From NCBI GenBank assembly GCA_026018925.1, contig JAKSZU010000012.1:31552055-31616054 (forward strand): a stretch of 64,000 nucleotides of DNA. The letters run 5' to 3'. Within the stretch, counting starts at the first letter, position 1, and each line of letters starts with the position of its first letter. Shown piece after piece: positions 31,961-42,344 of the stretch. Both the position numbers and the translations under genes were made by a program. Below the pieces are notes generated by a model. That model made no database searches and was not told the DNA's origin. It saw only the letters and a list, made by a program, of their open reading frames with translations. This DNA comes from Tupaia tana (lineage: Eukaryota; Chordata; Mammalia; Scandentia; Tupaiidae).

Positions 31961-33424
31961 TCAGCTGTGGCTGTCTTCTGAGATCAAGGTGCATCTGTAG
32001 GTCTCCTTAAAGGCCATGAGGAAGGGTGGCAATACTTCATCCACAGTGACATGCCTCTGCAGCTCCTCACTCAGGGAAGTGACCCCTGTCCCAACCAAAC
32101 CACAGGGCACGATATGCTCAAACCACGTGAGGTCTGTGGAACAGTTCAGAGCCAGGCCATGGGACGTGATGTGCCTTCCACAGCGGACCCCTGCAAAGCA
32201 AGACAAAGGGTCTTAGGACAGACACCCTCATTCGACCCCTCCTCCTCTGTGTGACCAGTGGACAGACTAGATCCCTGCTGTTTACTGTTTCTGGAGCATC
32301 AACCTACTACACACAGTCTGGGCGAAGGGGACGAATGGGAGAGGGTTGTGTGACTCCCCATTAATCGCATTTAAGGAGGATTACAGGATTTAACAGAGAC
32401 TCTGTTGCTAAGAAAAAAAAGAAAAAGGGCGAGCAGGGGAATGGTGGTCAAGGCGGCTGGATCCCACATGGCCAACTGCGCACTGGGGGGGGGGGGGGGG
32501 GGGGGGGGGGACTTGAAAAGCATGCTGTGCAAATGTGCTTGTGTGCCCAAAAATCTCGAAAGAGGATTGGCAACATGGCCATCCCCCGTGAGGGGCGTTG
32601 CTTTCCCTCACTTTCCCTCTCTCTGTATGTCTCTAACCGGACACCAAACATACCCTCCAGCAATTTAAAAAAAATAAAAATGGAAAACAAGTTAGTGCCC
32701 GGATTGTCTGACATTGTCATTCATAAGTATGTTCGCAATGCACTTCTGTGACTCTCCATCAGTAAAAATGACTGTTAGGCTAGATGACCTCTGAGGACCC
32801 TTCAGCTTCTGAAAATGCTATCTGTGAAGAAGCTGAAAACGCATGAACTCGGCGGGCAGTTCTGGTTCAAAGCCTCGGGGCCGAGCTTCACCCTCACCGC
32901 CATTGGCCCAGCCTCGCCGGCCCCGCCCCGGCCTCAGACCCCGCCCCGCCGCGCTCACCTACGGCGCAGATCTTGCGCCCGCCCAGCCAGACGCCGCTGT
33001 AGGGCGGGGGCCGCGCGCGGGCGCCCGGCAGGCCCTGGAGCTGGCACAGGCGCACGGCGCACTCCTCCAGCGCCGCCACGTGGGTGCGCAGGCGCAGGCC
33101 GAGACGTCGTAGGTCGAGCACCGGGTGACAGAGCAGCTGGCCCGGGCCGTGAAAGGTGGCCAGGCCTCCGCGGCCTGTGGCGTGCACCTCGGCACCCAAG
33201 GCCTGCAGGCGCGCGGTTTCCTCGGGCGTCAGGCCACCGCGCAGCCCGGCAGTATACACGGGCCCCGCGGGTTCGCAGAGCAGGAGCGCGCCCGCCTCGG
33301 TCCCCTCCTGGGCTTTGGTGACTGGCTCGGCTTGCAGTCGACGCAGCCAACAGTCCTGCAGCGCCAGCAGCTCGGCGTACTGCGCCCGACCCAGCCACAC
33401 CAGCCGAACCGCTGGTAGCTGCAT
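31961..33424 (-). CDS. LIPT2: LIPT2, mitochondrial octanoyl-[acyl-carrier] transferase (LipB family)
   Basis: Two coding exons, 33424-32959 and 32190-31961, give 696 nt and 231 aa, the usual vertebrate length. LIPT2 moves octanoate from mitochondrial ACP to the H protein (GCSH), the first transfer step of lipoate synthesis, before LIAS adds sulfur. Seen in the protein: RGG at 85-87 and FHGPGQ at 91-96 (substrate pocket motif), GGRKICAVG with the family's catalytic lysine at K151, SHGLALN at 165-171, and PCGLVGTG with the catalytic cysteine at C185. Donor 'gtag|gtgagc' and acceptor 'tgctttgcag|gggtcc' split the Gly156 codon. ATG 33424 is chosen by family similarity; the frame stays open upstream to 33589, but that part lies in the promoter. 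No defect seen. Intron 1 (32191-32958) holds a SINE. Confidence 0.97.
32433..32668 (+). mobile_element. SINE-1, old copy in LIPT2 intron, with poly-G
   Basis: Forward copy (antisense to LIPT2) from 'gcaggggaatggtggtcaag' to 'accctccagcaatttaaaaa'. The usual B-box region is replaced by G26, so the copy cannot be read through its tRNA-like promoter. Confidence 0.85.
32485..32510. repeat. Poly-G tract (26)
   Basis: Uninterrupted G26 inside the SINE of LIPT2 intron 1; the LIPT2 pre-mRNA would carry C26. Confidence 0.9.
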
Positions 33425-33500
33425 TGCTCCCACTGCTGTGTCAGAAGGGCCCGCCTTCTGCTGGGTCGGGCGGGGACTGTGGGGCCACGCCCCCAGTCGT
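32870..33500 (-). promoter_or_regulatory. LIPT2: CpG island and promoter of LIPT2
   Basis: Dense CpG covers exon 1 and the upstream flank. Just upstream of the ATG are a GC box (gggcgggg, 33468-33475) and a CACCC/GC-type element (ccacgcccc, 33485-33493). No TATA box is seen. This is the usual arrangement for a housekeeping mitochondrial enzyme gene. Confidence 0.75.
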
Positions 33501-34516
33501 GGCTCCCATGTGCTTGTTACAAGCTCTTGAGAGGCAGTGTGACGGTCACACCCAGCGCAGGGCCAGCCCCAGCCAGTCATTCTTTTCAATAACCAGTATT
33601 TATGGTCTGCTGTATGCTGCAGGTCCCGCCTGAGAGCTTAATACCGCGGTGCGCAGAGTATGAGAAAAAAAAGATCCCTCCTGGTACGCTTACGTTCTTA
33701 CAGTAGACTAGCAAGTATTAAAGTATAAATAAAAGTTATTTCACACAGTGATAAGTGCTAGGAAAAGAGAAATAAAACAGGTAATATGGTGTGTCTTGGC
33801 TGAATTTTCTGAGGACTCCGAGGGATATTGAGAGTGCAGGAGTTTTATTGGTGGGGGTGTTATTGGTGGGAGTAGGGGATACTTCAAGATCACCACCTAT
33901 AAGAGAGTGATGGGAGTAGGATTAGGTAAAGGAAGTTGAACTGCAGAACCATCGCTGCAGAGGCCTTAGCCAATCCCAGCGAACGCTCGGAGCCTGGGAG
34001 GACTCTTCAGAGTTGTCCCAAATGAAAGCAAGGAGGTCAGAAATTACATCCTTGCATAGAGCAGTCCCGGATATAAGATCTACTTGGGGAGGCGCTTTGA
34101 CTTTGGACTTTCCTTGCTGGAGCGCAGCTCCCAGAGAGGAACTCCTTTGTGAGTCATCAGCAACCAACTCCCAGCTGGGGAATGACTAGCTAGGTCCTGG
34201 GAGAGAGGGGATCTGGTCCACAGCATCCGCTATGTTGCAGTTGAAGTGTCATTTGAACAAATCTGAATTCATTCAGTCACCTGAAAGAATTACTGAGAAC
34301 CAACTATGTGTTAGGCCTGCTGCTAGGTGAAGAGGATGCACAGGGCTGTCTCATCCCTGTATTCCTAAATAGTATACAAAACCCGCTAGTGATACAAAAA
34401 TATTGTATCTTCAATCTATCCTCTGAATCAATCTTTCATTCTGCAGCCAGGAATCATTTAGTAGAAAACAAAGGTGGGATCTTAGATTTTTCCATCCAAG
34501 ACTTTTCCTTTTTTCT
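33501..34516. other. LIPT2 upstream flank, no gene recognised
   Basis: Contains a perfect 15-bp palindrome-like repeat at 33537-33551 and, at 33575-33790 and 34255-34370, sequences resembling a common old repeat ('gagaaccaactatgtgttag', 'gcctgctgctaggtgaagag'). No gene seen. Confidence 0.45.
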
Positions 34517-34770
34517 TTTTTTGGAGAGGTTTATGCTATAGGGCGTGTGCGCTCGCCAGGAAGAGAGAGACAGAGAGACAGAAAGCGAGAAATCACCCTC
34601 CAGGGGGGATGGCCACGCTACAATCCCTTCTCCTCCATTCACCTCTCGGGATCTTGGGCATGCATGCACATGCGCCTGGCGTGAGTTTTAAGCCACCAGG
34701 TCTGGGACTCGAACCGCGGCCAAACTACATGGGATTCCAGCGACATAACCATTACGCTAACTGCTGGTCC
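34517..34770 (-). mobile_element. SINE-1
   Basis: Reverse copy with 'ggtttatgctatagggcgtg' and head complement 'gctaactgctggtccc'; 'ccttttttct' flanks both sides. Confidence 0.9.
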
Positions 34771-34774
34771 CCCT

Positions 34775-34880
34775 TTTTTCTAATATATAGATTTAATGCT
34801 ATACATTTTCTCTCAGAATGACTTTAGCTATGTCCACAAAGTTTAATATGTTGTATTTTCATTTTCTTTCAATTTTTTTT
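34775..34880 (-). mobile_element. Ancient L1 fragment
   Basis: 'atgactttagctatgtccac' and 'aaagtttaatatgttgtatt' is an antisense L1 ORF2 signature. Confidence 0.6.
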
Positions 34881-34908
34881 AATGCTTTTTGAAAACAAAA
34901 ATTATTTT

Positions 34909-35195
34909 GGGACTGGCCCAATGCCCTAGTGGCTAAGGGAGAGGGATGTCACATGGCTATGCATGCAGTTTGAATGGGGCTATGCATGCAGTTTTCAAGC
35001 TACTGGGGCCCGGGTAGCTTGAAAAATATGCCAGGTATGTGTGCATGTGGACTCAAAATCCCAACAGGATGGAGCGAGGGAAAGGAGATTGGAGCATGAC
35101 CTTGTCCCACTGGGGGGAATGTTCACCCCCATCCTTTCTCAGTGTCTCTACACCATGTACACATACCCTCTGACAAAAAAAAAAAAAAAAAGAGA
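34909..35195 (+). mobile_element. SINE-1, old copy with internal duplication
   Basis: Forward copy 'gggactggcccaatgcccta' to 'ataccctctgacaaaaaa'. 'ggctatgcatgcagttt' occurs twice (34955-34971 and 34978-34994). Confidence 0.8.
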
Positions 35196-35278
35196 GAGAG
35201 AGAGAGACTGAGAAGTGTAATCTTTTACTGGGCTATCTCCCTAAAAGCCTGGAGTTCTGTTAATGAGGAAAAAAGTAT

Positions 35279-35536
35279 GGGCTTGGCAAATGGCATGGTG
35301 GTTAAGATGCTGGGTTCCCATATAGTTGAGTGCAGTTCGAATCCCAGACCCAGTTGCTTGAAACTACTGCCAGGAACGTGTGCATGCATGCCCAAAATCC
35401 CGAGAGGAGAATGGAGGAGAAGGGATTGCTGCATGTCCATTCTCCCAGGGATGACTTCTCACTTTCCTTCTCTTTGTCTCTTTAAGGTGAACGCACATGC
35501 ACTATGGCAAAAACTTCAAATAAAATAAAGGAAAAC
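35279..35536 (+). mobile_element. SINE-1
   Basis: Forward copy with 'ggcaaatggcatggtggtta', 'cgagaggagaatggaggaga' and tail 'gcactatggcaaaaacttca'. Confidence 0.88.
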
Positions 35537-35693
35537 GGGGATATATAGCTGTGACTATAACAAATTTAACAATTAGTGAGGTTGATATAAATTTACACTG
35601 GTAGACATTTATATAAATACTTTGATTTTATAGTTGTTACATTTTGGACTCTATTACTGTTGCACCACAATAACTGAGCCATTAGCTGTTGTT
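35537..35693. other. AT-rich intergenic
   Basis: Nothing recognised. Confidence 0.45.
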
Positions 35694-35889
35694 GTTCTTT
35701 TTTTCCCAAAGAATTATTTATTTAATTTTATTTATTCATTCAGTTATTTTAATTTAACCAGAGAGAGACACAGAGAGAGAAAGAGAGAGAGGGAAAGTGA
35801 GGAAGCAAGCCACAGGTCCAGGACTCGAACCATGGTTGGCCATGTGGGAGTGTCCAGCGCTGTAACCACCATGCCACCTGTAGGTCCCC
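35694..35889 (-). mobile_element. SINE-1s (short form)
   Basis: Reverse short copy with a perfect duplication 'agctgttgtt' (35684-35693 and 35890-35899). Confidence 0.9.
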
Positions 35890-36089
35890 AGCTGTTGTTT
35901 TAAGTAATGATGAAAAGTGGTAGTGGTTTATATGATGATCTAAATATATAATTTATTATATATGCTTCTAATTTTTATAAATTTATTTTAATATGTCAGG
36001 TATAATTATGTGTTACATTATCCATTATATTGTTCTTATAATATTTTACCATAATATATACAGTTTCTACTACATGGAAAAAATTTTTT

Positions 36090-36307
36090 CTTCTTTCTTT
36101 TTGAGAGATAGAGAGACAGAAAGCAAGAAATCACCTCCCAAGAGGGATGGCCACACCGCAATTTCTTCTCCTCCATTTTCCTCTTGGGGTTTTGGGCATG
36201 CATGCACACATGCCCTTTGTAAGTTTCAAGCCTCTGGGTCCAGGACTTGAACTGTGGTGGCCATGTGGGAGTCCAGCAAAGTAATCATTACTCCATCTGC
36301 TGGTCAT
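36090..36307 (-). mobile_element. SINE-1, 3'-shortened
   Basis: Reverse copy that starts within the pyrimidine tract; the 'ccctatagc' tail segment is absent. Flanks 'catggaaaaaatttttt' and 'catgaaaaattttttt' form the duplication. Confidence 0.85.
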
Positions 36308-36317
36308 CATGAAAAAT

Positions 36318-36529
36318 TTTTTTAAGTTTATTTTTTTCCATGAGTGAGAGAGAGAGAAAGAAAGTGAAAGACAGACAGATGGCACCCCCAACAGGATTTT
36401 GATGCCACTATCCACCCTTCAGCCAGCCCTGGCTCTTGGGCACACTTGTACCTGGCATACTCAGGGACTCCTGATGTGGCCAGGAATGAACCTTCCATTG
36501 TGTTTAACCTCTGCACCACCAGTTGGTCC
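36318..36529 (-). mobile_element. SINE-2 copy
   Basis: 'cacccccaacaggattttga', 'cagccagccctggctcttgg', 'ctggcatactcagggactcc' and 'cagttggtcccc' in the SINE-2 order. Confidence 0.8.
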
Positions 36530-36576
36530 CCTCATCCTACATCATTTAAAGTATTGCTTTAAGAATTGTATTGATG

Positions 36577-36840
36577 GGACCAGTAGATAGCATAATGGTT
36601 ACATTGCTGGACCCCCACATAGCTGACTGTGGTTTGAAACCTGGATCTGGCAGTTTAAAGCTCACGCCAGGTGCATGTACATGTGTACTAAAAATCCTGA
36701 GAGGATAATGAAGGAAAAAAGATTGTAACGTGGCCATCCCCCATGGGGGGGGGGGATTTCTCGCTTTCTGTCTCTTTGTTTCTCCAGCAAGTTCATGTGC
36801 CCTATAGCAAAAATCTCTTTTTTAGAGAGAAAGAGAGAGA
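36577..36840 (+). mobile_element. SINE-1
   Basis: Forward copy with tail 'ccctatagcaaaaatctctt'. Duplication 'gaattgtattgatg' / 'gaattttactgatg' (36563-36576 and 36841-36854). Confidence 0.9.
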
Positions 36841-36854
36841 GAATTTTACTGATG

Positions 36855-37096
36855 ATCCAACTCTATTGCCTGGTGGTTAAGGCAACCAGATTCTATATGG
36901 CTGACTGTGCAGTTCGAGTCCCAGACCTGGCAACTTGAGAAACACTCTGGACACATATGCATGCATGCCCAAAATCTCGAAAGGAGAACGAGATAGAGGA
37001 GAAGGGATTGCAGGGTGATCATTCCCCATGAAGGGTACTTTCTCCTCTCCCTCTCTATCTCTATGTCTCTCTCTGGTAAATATATGTGCCCTCTAG

Positions 37097-37098
<2 letters not shown>
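36855..37098 (+). mobile_element. SINE-1, old copy
   Basis: Head 'ctattgcctggtggttaagg', body, and tail 'ccctctagcaat', after which the A-rich end has become (AT)n. Confidence 0.83.

Positions 37099-37146
<48 letters not shown>
37099..37146. repeat. (AT)24 microsatellite
   Basis: 48 bp of uninterrupted AT dinucleotides at the tail of the preceding SINE. Confidence 0.97.
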
Positions 37147-37149
<3 letters not shown>

Positions 37150-37457
37150 ATTTATTGACAATTCCAGTTGCTACTGCTTTAGCAGAGCAGTTTTTCCAAA
37201 TTGAAATGAATTTTTAAATTTTAAAACATACAATGACTCAACAAAGCTTATTTAATTTTGGACTTATTGTCACTCAAACAAGATTGTTTTAAAATCTTGA
37301 TTATGACAACATAATTAGTGATTTGCTCAAGTGAAAGCAAGAAAAATTTCAAGTATGTTAAATACCATATTTAAACACTGGTAACAATATTGGTGTGTGG
37401 TGGCTGTTTATTAATTTAAAAAATGTATTAGTTACTTTGGAAGTTGAATTTTTATTT
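37147..37457. other. AT-rich sequence, no feature recognised
   Basis: AT-rich and 3' UTR-like in composition, with no open frame or repeat signature. Confidence 0.45.
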
Positions 37458-37630
37458 TGTTTGTTTTAAAGAATGATTTAATTAATTTATTATTATTGTT
37501 TTCACATAAATTTTTCCAGAGAAAGACAGAGAGGAAGAGTGGGAAAGCAAGGCACCAAGTCCGGGACTCAAATGGCTACAGGCCGTGTGGGAATTCCAGT
37601 GCCTTAACCACCACGCCACCTACTGGTCCC
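37458..37630 (-). mobile_element. SINE-1s (short form), first of three at one target
   Basis: Reverse short copy. The preceding target reads 'ggaagttgaatttttatttt'. Confidence 0.87.
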
Positions 37631-37649
37631 AAGGAAATTGGACTTTTTT

Positions 37650-37830
37650 TTTTTTTTAAAGAATTATTTAATTTGATTTATTCATTCATTTATTTTAATT
37701 TGACCAGAGAGAGACACAGAAAGAGAGAGAGGGAAAGTGAGAAAACAAGCCACCAGGTCCAGGACTTGAACTGTGGTCGGCCATATGGGAGTGTCCAGCA
37801 CCTTAACCACCACGCCACCTGCTGGTCCCA
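37650..37830 (-). mobile_element. SINE-1s (short form), second of three
   Basis: Reverse short copy flanked by 'aaattggactttttt' at 37635-37649 and 37831-37845, perfect over 15 bases. Confidence 0.9.
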
Positions 37831-37845
37831 AAATTGGACTTTTTT

Positions 37846-38086
37846 TTAAAGAGAAATTTTTGCTGTAGGGTATGTGCACTCACCAGAGAGACAGAGACAT
37901 CACCCCCCAGGTGGGATGGCCATGCTGCAATCCCTTCTCCGCCATTCTCCTCTTGGGATCTTGGGCATGCACTCACATGTGTCTGGCATGAGTTTTAAGC
38001 TGCTAGGTCTGAGAGTCAAACCACTGTGGTTGATGTGGGACTCCAGCAATGTAATCATTATGCTATCTGCTAGTCCCAGAAGTTAG
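37846..38086 (-). mobile_element. SINE-1, third of three
   Basis: Reverse long copy with 'aatttttgctgtagggtatg' and head complement 'tatctgctagtccc'. It is followed by 'gaagttagattttattttt', a fourth relative of the target. Confidence 0.88.
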
Positions 38087-38805
38087 ATTTTATTTTTTTA
38101 GATTGCATGAAACCACTAATAGCTGTGAAAGCTTTGATGGGTTTTCAGTAATAATAATAATGAGATGACAATGATGATATATTTGAATATCAGTATAGTA
38201 TTTGTTCATGGGAGATTAAATAAGGATACATGATCAGAATTAACTACTACATTTATAAGAAAGAGAAAGAACAAAGAATGAAAACAATGACCTTGTTTTT
38301 ACTTTAATAAGATAGCTATATTGTTTATTGTATTTTTGTTACTGTGGTTCTGCACCTGTTGGACTGGTTTTTTGTTGACAGTTATGTTAATAACAGAGTG
38401 AACATTCTACCTTTTCCAGTTCATCTAGTAATGGAGTTTAACATCAATGTGCTTACTGCTATTGCACTGCAGTGAACTTATTTTACAATAATGTGGAATT
38501 CTTGACTTAAAAAGTTAGTGTATAACATATCCAAAAAACAGTGTATCTCATGGTTGTAAGAGTTATTGATTATACAGATATTATCTCAAATACACTTACG
38601 CTGGTACCACACAGTTTTTCTGAGATGTTTCTATATTCTGAAAGTTAAATATTAAATGTAATTTTTCCACTCAAATATTCTTACAAGGTTTCCTTTAGAA
38701 GATGGTAGTGACAGTAATATTGATATGAATTAAGCTGTTCCAGTGTTTAGACATGAAAACCTTCTTCCTTGTCTTGTAAAAACCTAAATATGAAAGAAAG
38801 TGGTA
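38087..38805. other. AT-rich sequence, 3' UTR-like
   Basis: No frame longer than noise. Composition and short motifs resemble a 3' UTR. Together with 39063-39179 it may be the 3' part of a processed retrocopy. Confidence 0.35.
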
Positions 38806-39062
38806 TGTCAGTTGATGGCCTAGTGGCTAAGGTGGTTGGATCTCACATGGCTGACTTCACAGTTCGAGTCCTGGACTCAGAAAACACACTGAGTGCCTAG
38901 GTGTGCACGTCCAAACTCCTGAAAGGAGAATGGAGGAAAAGGGATTACATCATGGCCATCGATCACCCTTGGGGGGGTGATTTCTCACTTTCTCTCTTTT
39001 CTTCTCTGTTTCTCTCCGGTGAGCACATAGCAAAAACATAATTTTAAAATAATAATAATAAA
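38806..39062 (+). mobile_element. SINE-1, old copy
   Basis: Forward copy with 'gatggcctagtggctaaggt', body 'gaaaggagaatggaggaaaa' and an (aat)n tail. Confidence 0.85.
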
Positions 39063-39179
39063 GTGTAAAAAATTTTAAATGGTTGTTACTTTTTTATTTT
39101 TAAAACTTTTTTTTAAAATAAGTTTTATGTTATGTGTATTTTATTGCAATAAAAATAACTACACTGATTTAAAAAAAAA
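39063..39179 (+). other. Possible retrocopy 3' end (AATAAA plus A-run)
   Basis: AATAAA at 39148-39153 is followed 17 bases later by A9 (39171-39179), the layout left by a retroposed polyadenylated transcript. The source was not identified. Confidence 0.35.
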
Positions 39180-40749
39180 TCTCTCCCTCCACTGCTTCTA
39201 CCCTCCTTCAAAAAGGGTCCTTCATGGTCCCAGGTTCACAGTGGATGATCCAGAGTCCAAGTTTCCTTCTTCCTTCTTTGTGGATTCCCCTCCGCCTGGT
39301 TCCAGGGCCATGGCCAAGAGGCAGGATGCAGAAGAGCTCAAGGGTGTCAGGAGCGGAAGTGATTAAGTGTCGAAGGAGAGTCTGGTGGTTTTGGGTTCAA
39401 AGCCAGGCCAGCCATGGCAGGTGCCAGGCATGAGTGAGCAGCTGCCTCCCTGCCTGGAAGGAAGAAGGATGTCCGGGGGTCAGGGATGACAACCGTGCTT
39501 TTGGCCAACGAAGAAGAGCGAGATATCTAAATTAAGGAGGAAAGGCAGGCGGTAGTTGCAGGATGTCCACATTGGCCTAAGTGGCAAAAATAAATGCTTC
39601 TGGAAATAAATACATACGTAAATAAATAAGTACAGATGTTTTTGAAACCCCCAACTCCACCTTCATTCTCTGCTTTACCAAGGACAAGGGCAGCATAATA
39701 AGCTGAGAAGGGAAACAAAGAGATTTTAGATTCCAGCTGCTCTGGGGAAATTACAAATGAGATCTGACGCTATCTTTGTTTCTTTTTCATTATGAAAAAT
39801 ACCTTGCTTGACATGGGCACCCTGCCACCATTGGGAGAACCGTGAGAAGTCAGTTTGTTCCCAGAACACTGCCATGAGGGGTGAGGTCACAAGGGAATAG
39901 AGCTTTCCCCCAAGGCAGCCCTGACCAAAAATAAATAAATGAGTAAAAGCTAAATAAACAATGTCCTGGGAGAAACACTGACATGGGTGTCAGGGCTTCT
40001 GGTTTGGTGTGTTCACATCCTAGTTGGGTGCCTCTGTCAAGCAGAGTCACTGTCCCTCTCTGCATTTCAGTTGTTTCATCTGCAAAATGAGAGGAGGCAC
40101 CAGCTGACCCTGGAAGATGCTTCTAATATTGAGTCTAGGATATACTCTTTCCAAGCTCTTGAGGAGTACAACAGTGGGAATTGAAGAGAGGAAAGGCAAT
40201 GCTGCTGGCTGGGTGGTGGAGCAAAATAACTCCAAAGCTGGGAGAGAATCTAAGAGGTCACCTAGCTCATTCATTCATTCATCCATTCAGAATTACTCCC
40301 TGAGCCTGCTCGGGATAGGGAAATGAGGATCAGAAATGCATGAGACTCGGTTCTTACCTCAGAGTTCACAGTCTCGGGGACGGAGGGGATGACTTGGGGA
40401 TAAGGCAGAAGGTAAATGAAATATGCTACCAAGGACCACGAGCTGGATACTGAGAGGTTGGGAGGGTAGACCTGCTCAACTTGAGGAGGTGAGAAGAGGC
40501 TGCCAGACCAAGAACCTACTCAGAAAGTAAGTAGTTCGCCAGGCAGATCAAGGAGGAAACAACGGAACAACGTATGCCCAAATGCCGCAGTGTGGACTCG
40601 GTCATTCCAGTCCTAGGGCTCCGATGTCCTTCCTTACAGTTCCTTACATAAAGACATGCCAGGGTTTGGGAAGTGATTTGACCAGACTGTATCAAATCTG
40701 AGTGTGTATCCACTTTGGGGTTCATAAATGTATTTTAGGAGCCTAACTT
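39180..40749. other. Intergenic, mainly unique sequence
   Basis: A MIR core is at 39990-40130 ('tgcatttcagttgtttcatc', 'tgcaaaatgagaggaggcac'). 40260-40380 looks like part of a common old repeat. No gene seen. Confidence 0.45.
39990..40130 (+). repeat. MIR
   Basis: 'ctagttgggtgcctctgtca', 'tgcatttcagttgtttcatc' and 'tgcaaaatgagagg' follow the MIR core. Confidence 0.6.
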
Positions 40750-40765
40750 TCCTGTGAAAACTTTT

Positions 40766-41067
40766 CCTTTTCTTTTTCTTTCTTATTTTTGTTGGAGGTT
40801 TTTTTTTGACAGAGGGTGCATGTGCTCACCAGAGAGAGAGAGAAGAGTGGGAGAGAAAGTGAGAAATCATCCACTACCACCCGTACCCCCCCCCCCCCAG
40901 GAGGGATGGCCACACTGCAACCCCTTCACCTCCATTCTCCTCCTGGGATCTAGAGCATGTACACACACGTGCCCAGCGTGATTTTCAAGCCACCAGGTCT
41001 GGGACTGGAACTGCAGTCGGCCATGTGCGAGTCTAGCAAGGTAATCACTCTGCCATCTGCTGGCCCC
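40766..41067 (-). mobile_element. SINE-1
   Basis: Reverse copy enlarged by a C14 run in the 'ccccccagg' segment. Duplication 'tcctgtgaaaactttt' / 'tcctgtgaaaaccttt' (from 40750 and 41068). Confidence 0.9.
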
Positions 41068-41083
41068 TCCTGTGAAAACCTTT

Positions 41084-41751
41084 ATTATATTTCATTTTGG
41101 TGGTAATCCAAACAAATGAAAATAAACGTGTTCTGAATTGTCTAGGGGATACCACCCATTGCTGTGGCACTTTGGTATTGACTGAGTTTGTGATTGCATT
41201 GGTGCTAGGGGGTGCTATGCTAACTGTACAGCCTCACCAAGGAAAATAGGGAGGCACACTCAATGTCAGCGGTCCGTCTGTGCCAGTGGAAGTCAAATGG
41301 GGCCTTGGTGCCCTGTCGAATGACAATTTTCCTGGAGTTGGGCCTGAGAAGCATGGTGGGGGACTATCCACAGCACCCGGCTCTGGGCTGCCATGCTTGG
41401 AACTCGTGCCACAGCGGTCTGTGCATACTCAGGTTTCCAACAACAATTTAAGTTCAGCCAAACAACCTCTCTAGCATATTAACTGAAATGTTCATTTGAA
41501 GTTTACAGTTTAGTAGTTTGTTTATTTTCCATTTGTCTTGGTTCGGAGTTGTAGGGATAAACACAAGAAATGTATCTGATTTTTGGGCTTACAAATATGT
41601 AAGTTGCATTAAAATAAAAAATGTAAGTGACCTCGGATGACCTGTGAGAATTTTAAATGGGGGCCCATACCTTACTTGAGTCTGAGAACCATGCTGTTAG
41701 CTGCTGAGTGAGGGATCCTTACTGCTGGGAATTTCTTCTTTAAGCCAGCTT
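41084..41751. other. Intergenic, no feature recognised
   Basis: Nothing recognised. Confidence 0.5.
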
Positions 41752-41965
41752 GACGGTGCAGAGGTAATACATTACTGAAATGATGTTGAATTCATAGGGA
41801 AGAACGTGAATTCAGTTCCCCTGGCCACCTGTACAGGTCAGGCTTGTGTGCTCATAATCCTGACTGGCTGGGAAGGCTGGAAGTGGGGAGACTGCATCAT
41901 GAGACCATTGTTAGGGTGCTTCTCTTTCACAATGAATGAACTTGAAAAAAACAAAAAAGCATTTC
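41752..41965 (+). mobile_element. SINE-3, old tRNA-derived copy
   Basis: 'agccagcttgacggtgcaga', 'gtgctcataatcctgactgg' and 'ctgggaaggctggaagtgg' align with the copy at 1718-1908. Confidence 0.55.
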
Positions 41966-42189
41966 TTGAATATTTGGGGAGTCCTTCTTGCTGCCACTTT
42001 AGATCAAAATGGCCTCCAAAACAGTGAAGCATACCCTGTTATTATATAGTTCAAAAGAAGTACCTGGGGCCCCTAAGTGGTCACTGCATCTTCCAGGGTT
42101 AGGTATAGCTGACACACACTGGGCCACTTTCTATGGCCCCTTACTGTGTACTGTTTACTGCAGCCATGCAGTTGATACCTTCGTAGTGT

Positions 42190-42325
42190 TGACTAACCAA
42201 CTCGGGTAAAGCCCATAACTTCTGCAACTCCTGTTTCCTAATCTATACAACAGTCTGCTAATACTCTTATCTCTCAGGATCATTGCAAGGATTCATTGGG
42301 CCAGTGCCTGGAATACAATAGTAAT
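42190..42325 (+). repeat. MIR fragment
   Basis: 'tcctgtttcctaatctatac', 'ctctcaggatcattgcaagg' and 'gggccagtgcctggaataca' follow the 3' half of MIR. Confidence 0.6.
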
Positions 42326-42344
42326 AATTCTTCTGTGTTTTTTA

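Noticed and set aside
32815..33530. Plus-strand frames of 124-168 codons opposite LIPT2 exon 1
   Set aside because: These are antisense shadows of a GC-rich exon. An antisense transcript may exist, but the sequence gives no evidence for a protein.
33425..33589. N-terminal extension of LIPT2 by 55 codons
   Set aside because: The extension lies in the GC-box promoter region and has no similarity to LIPT2; the ATG at 33424 gives the standard 231-aa protein.
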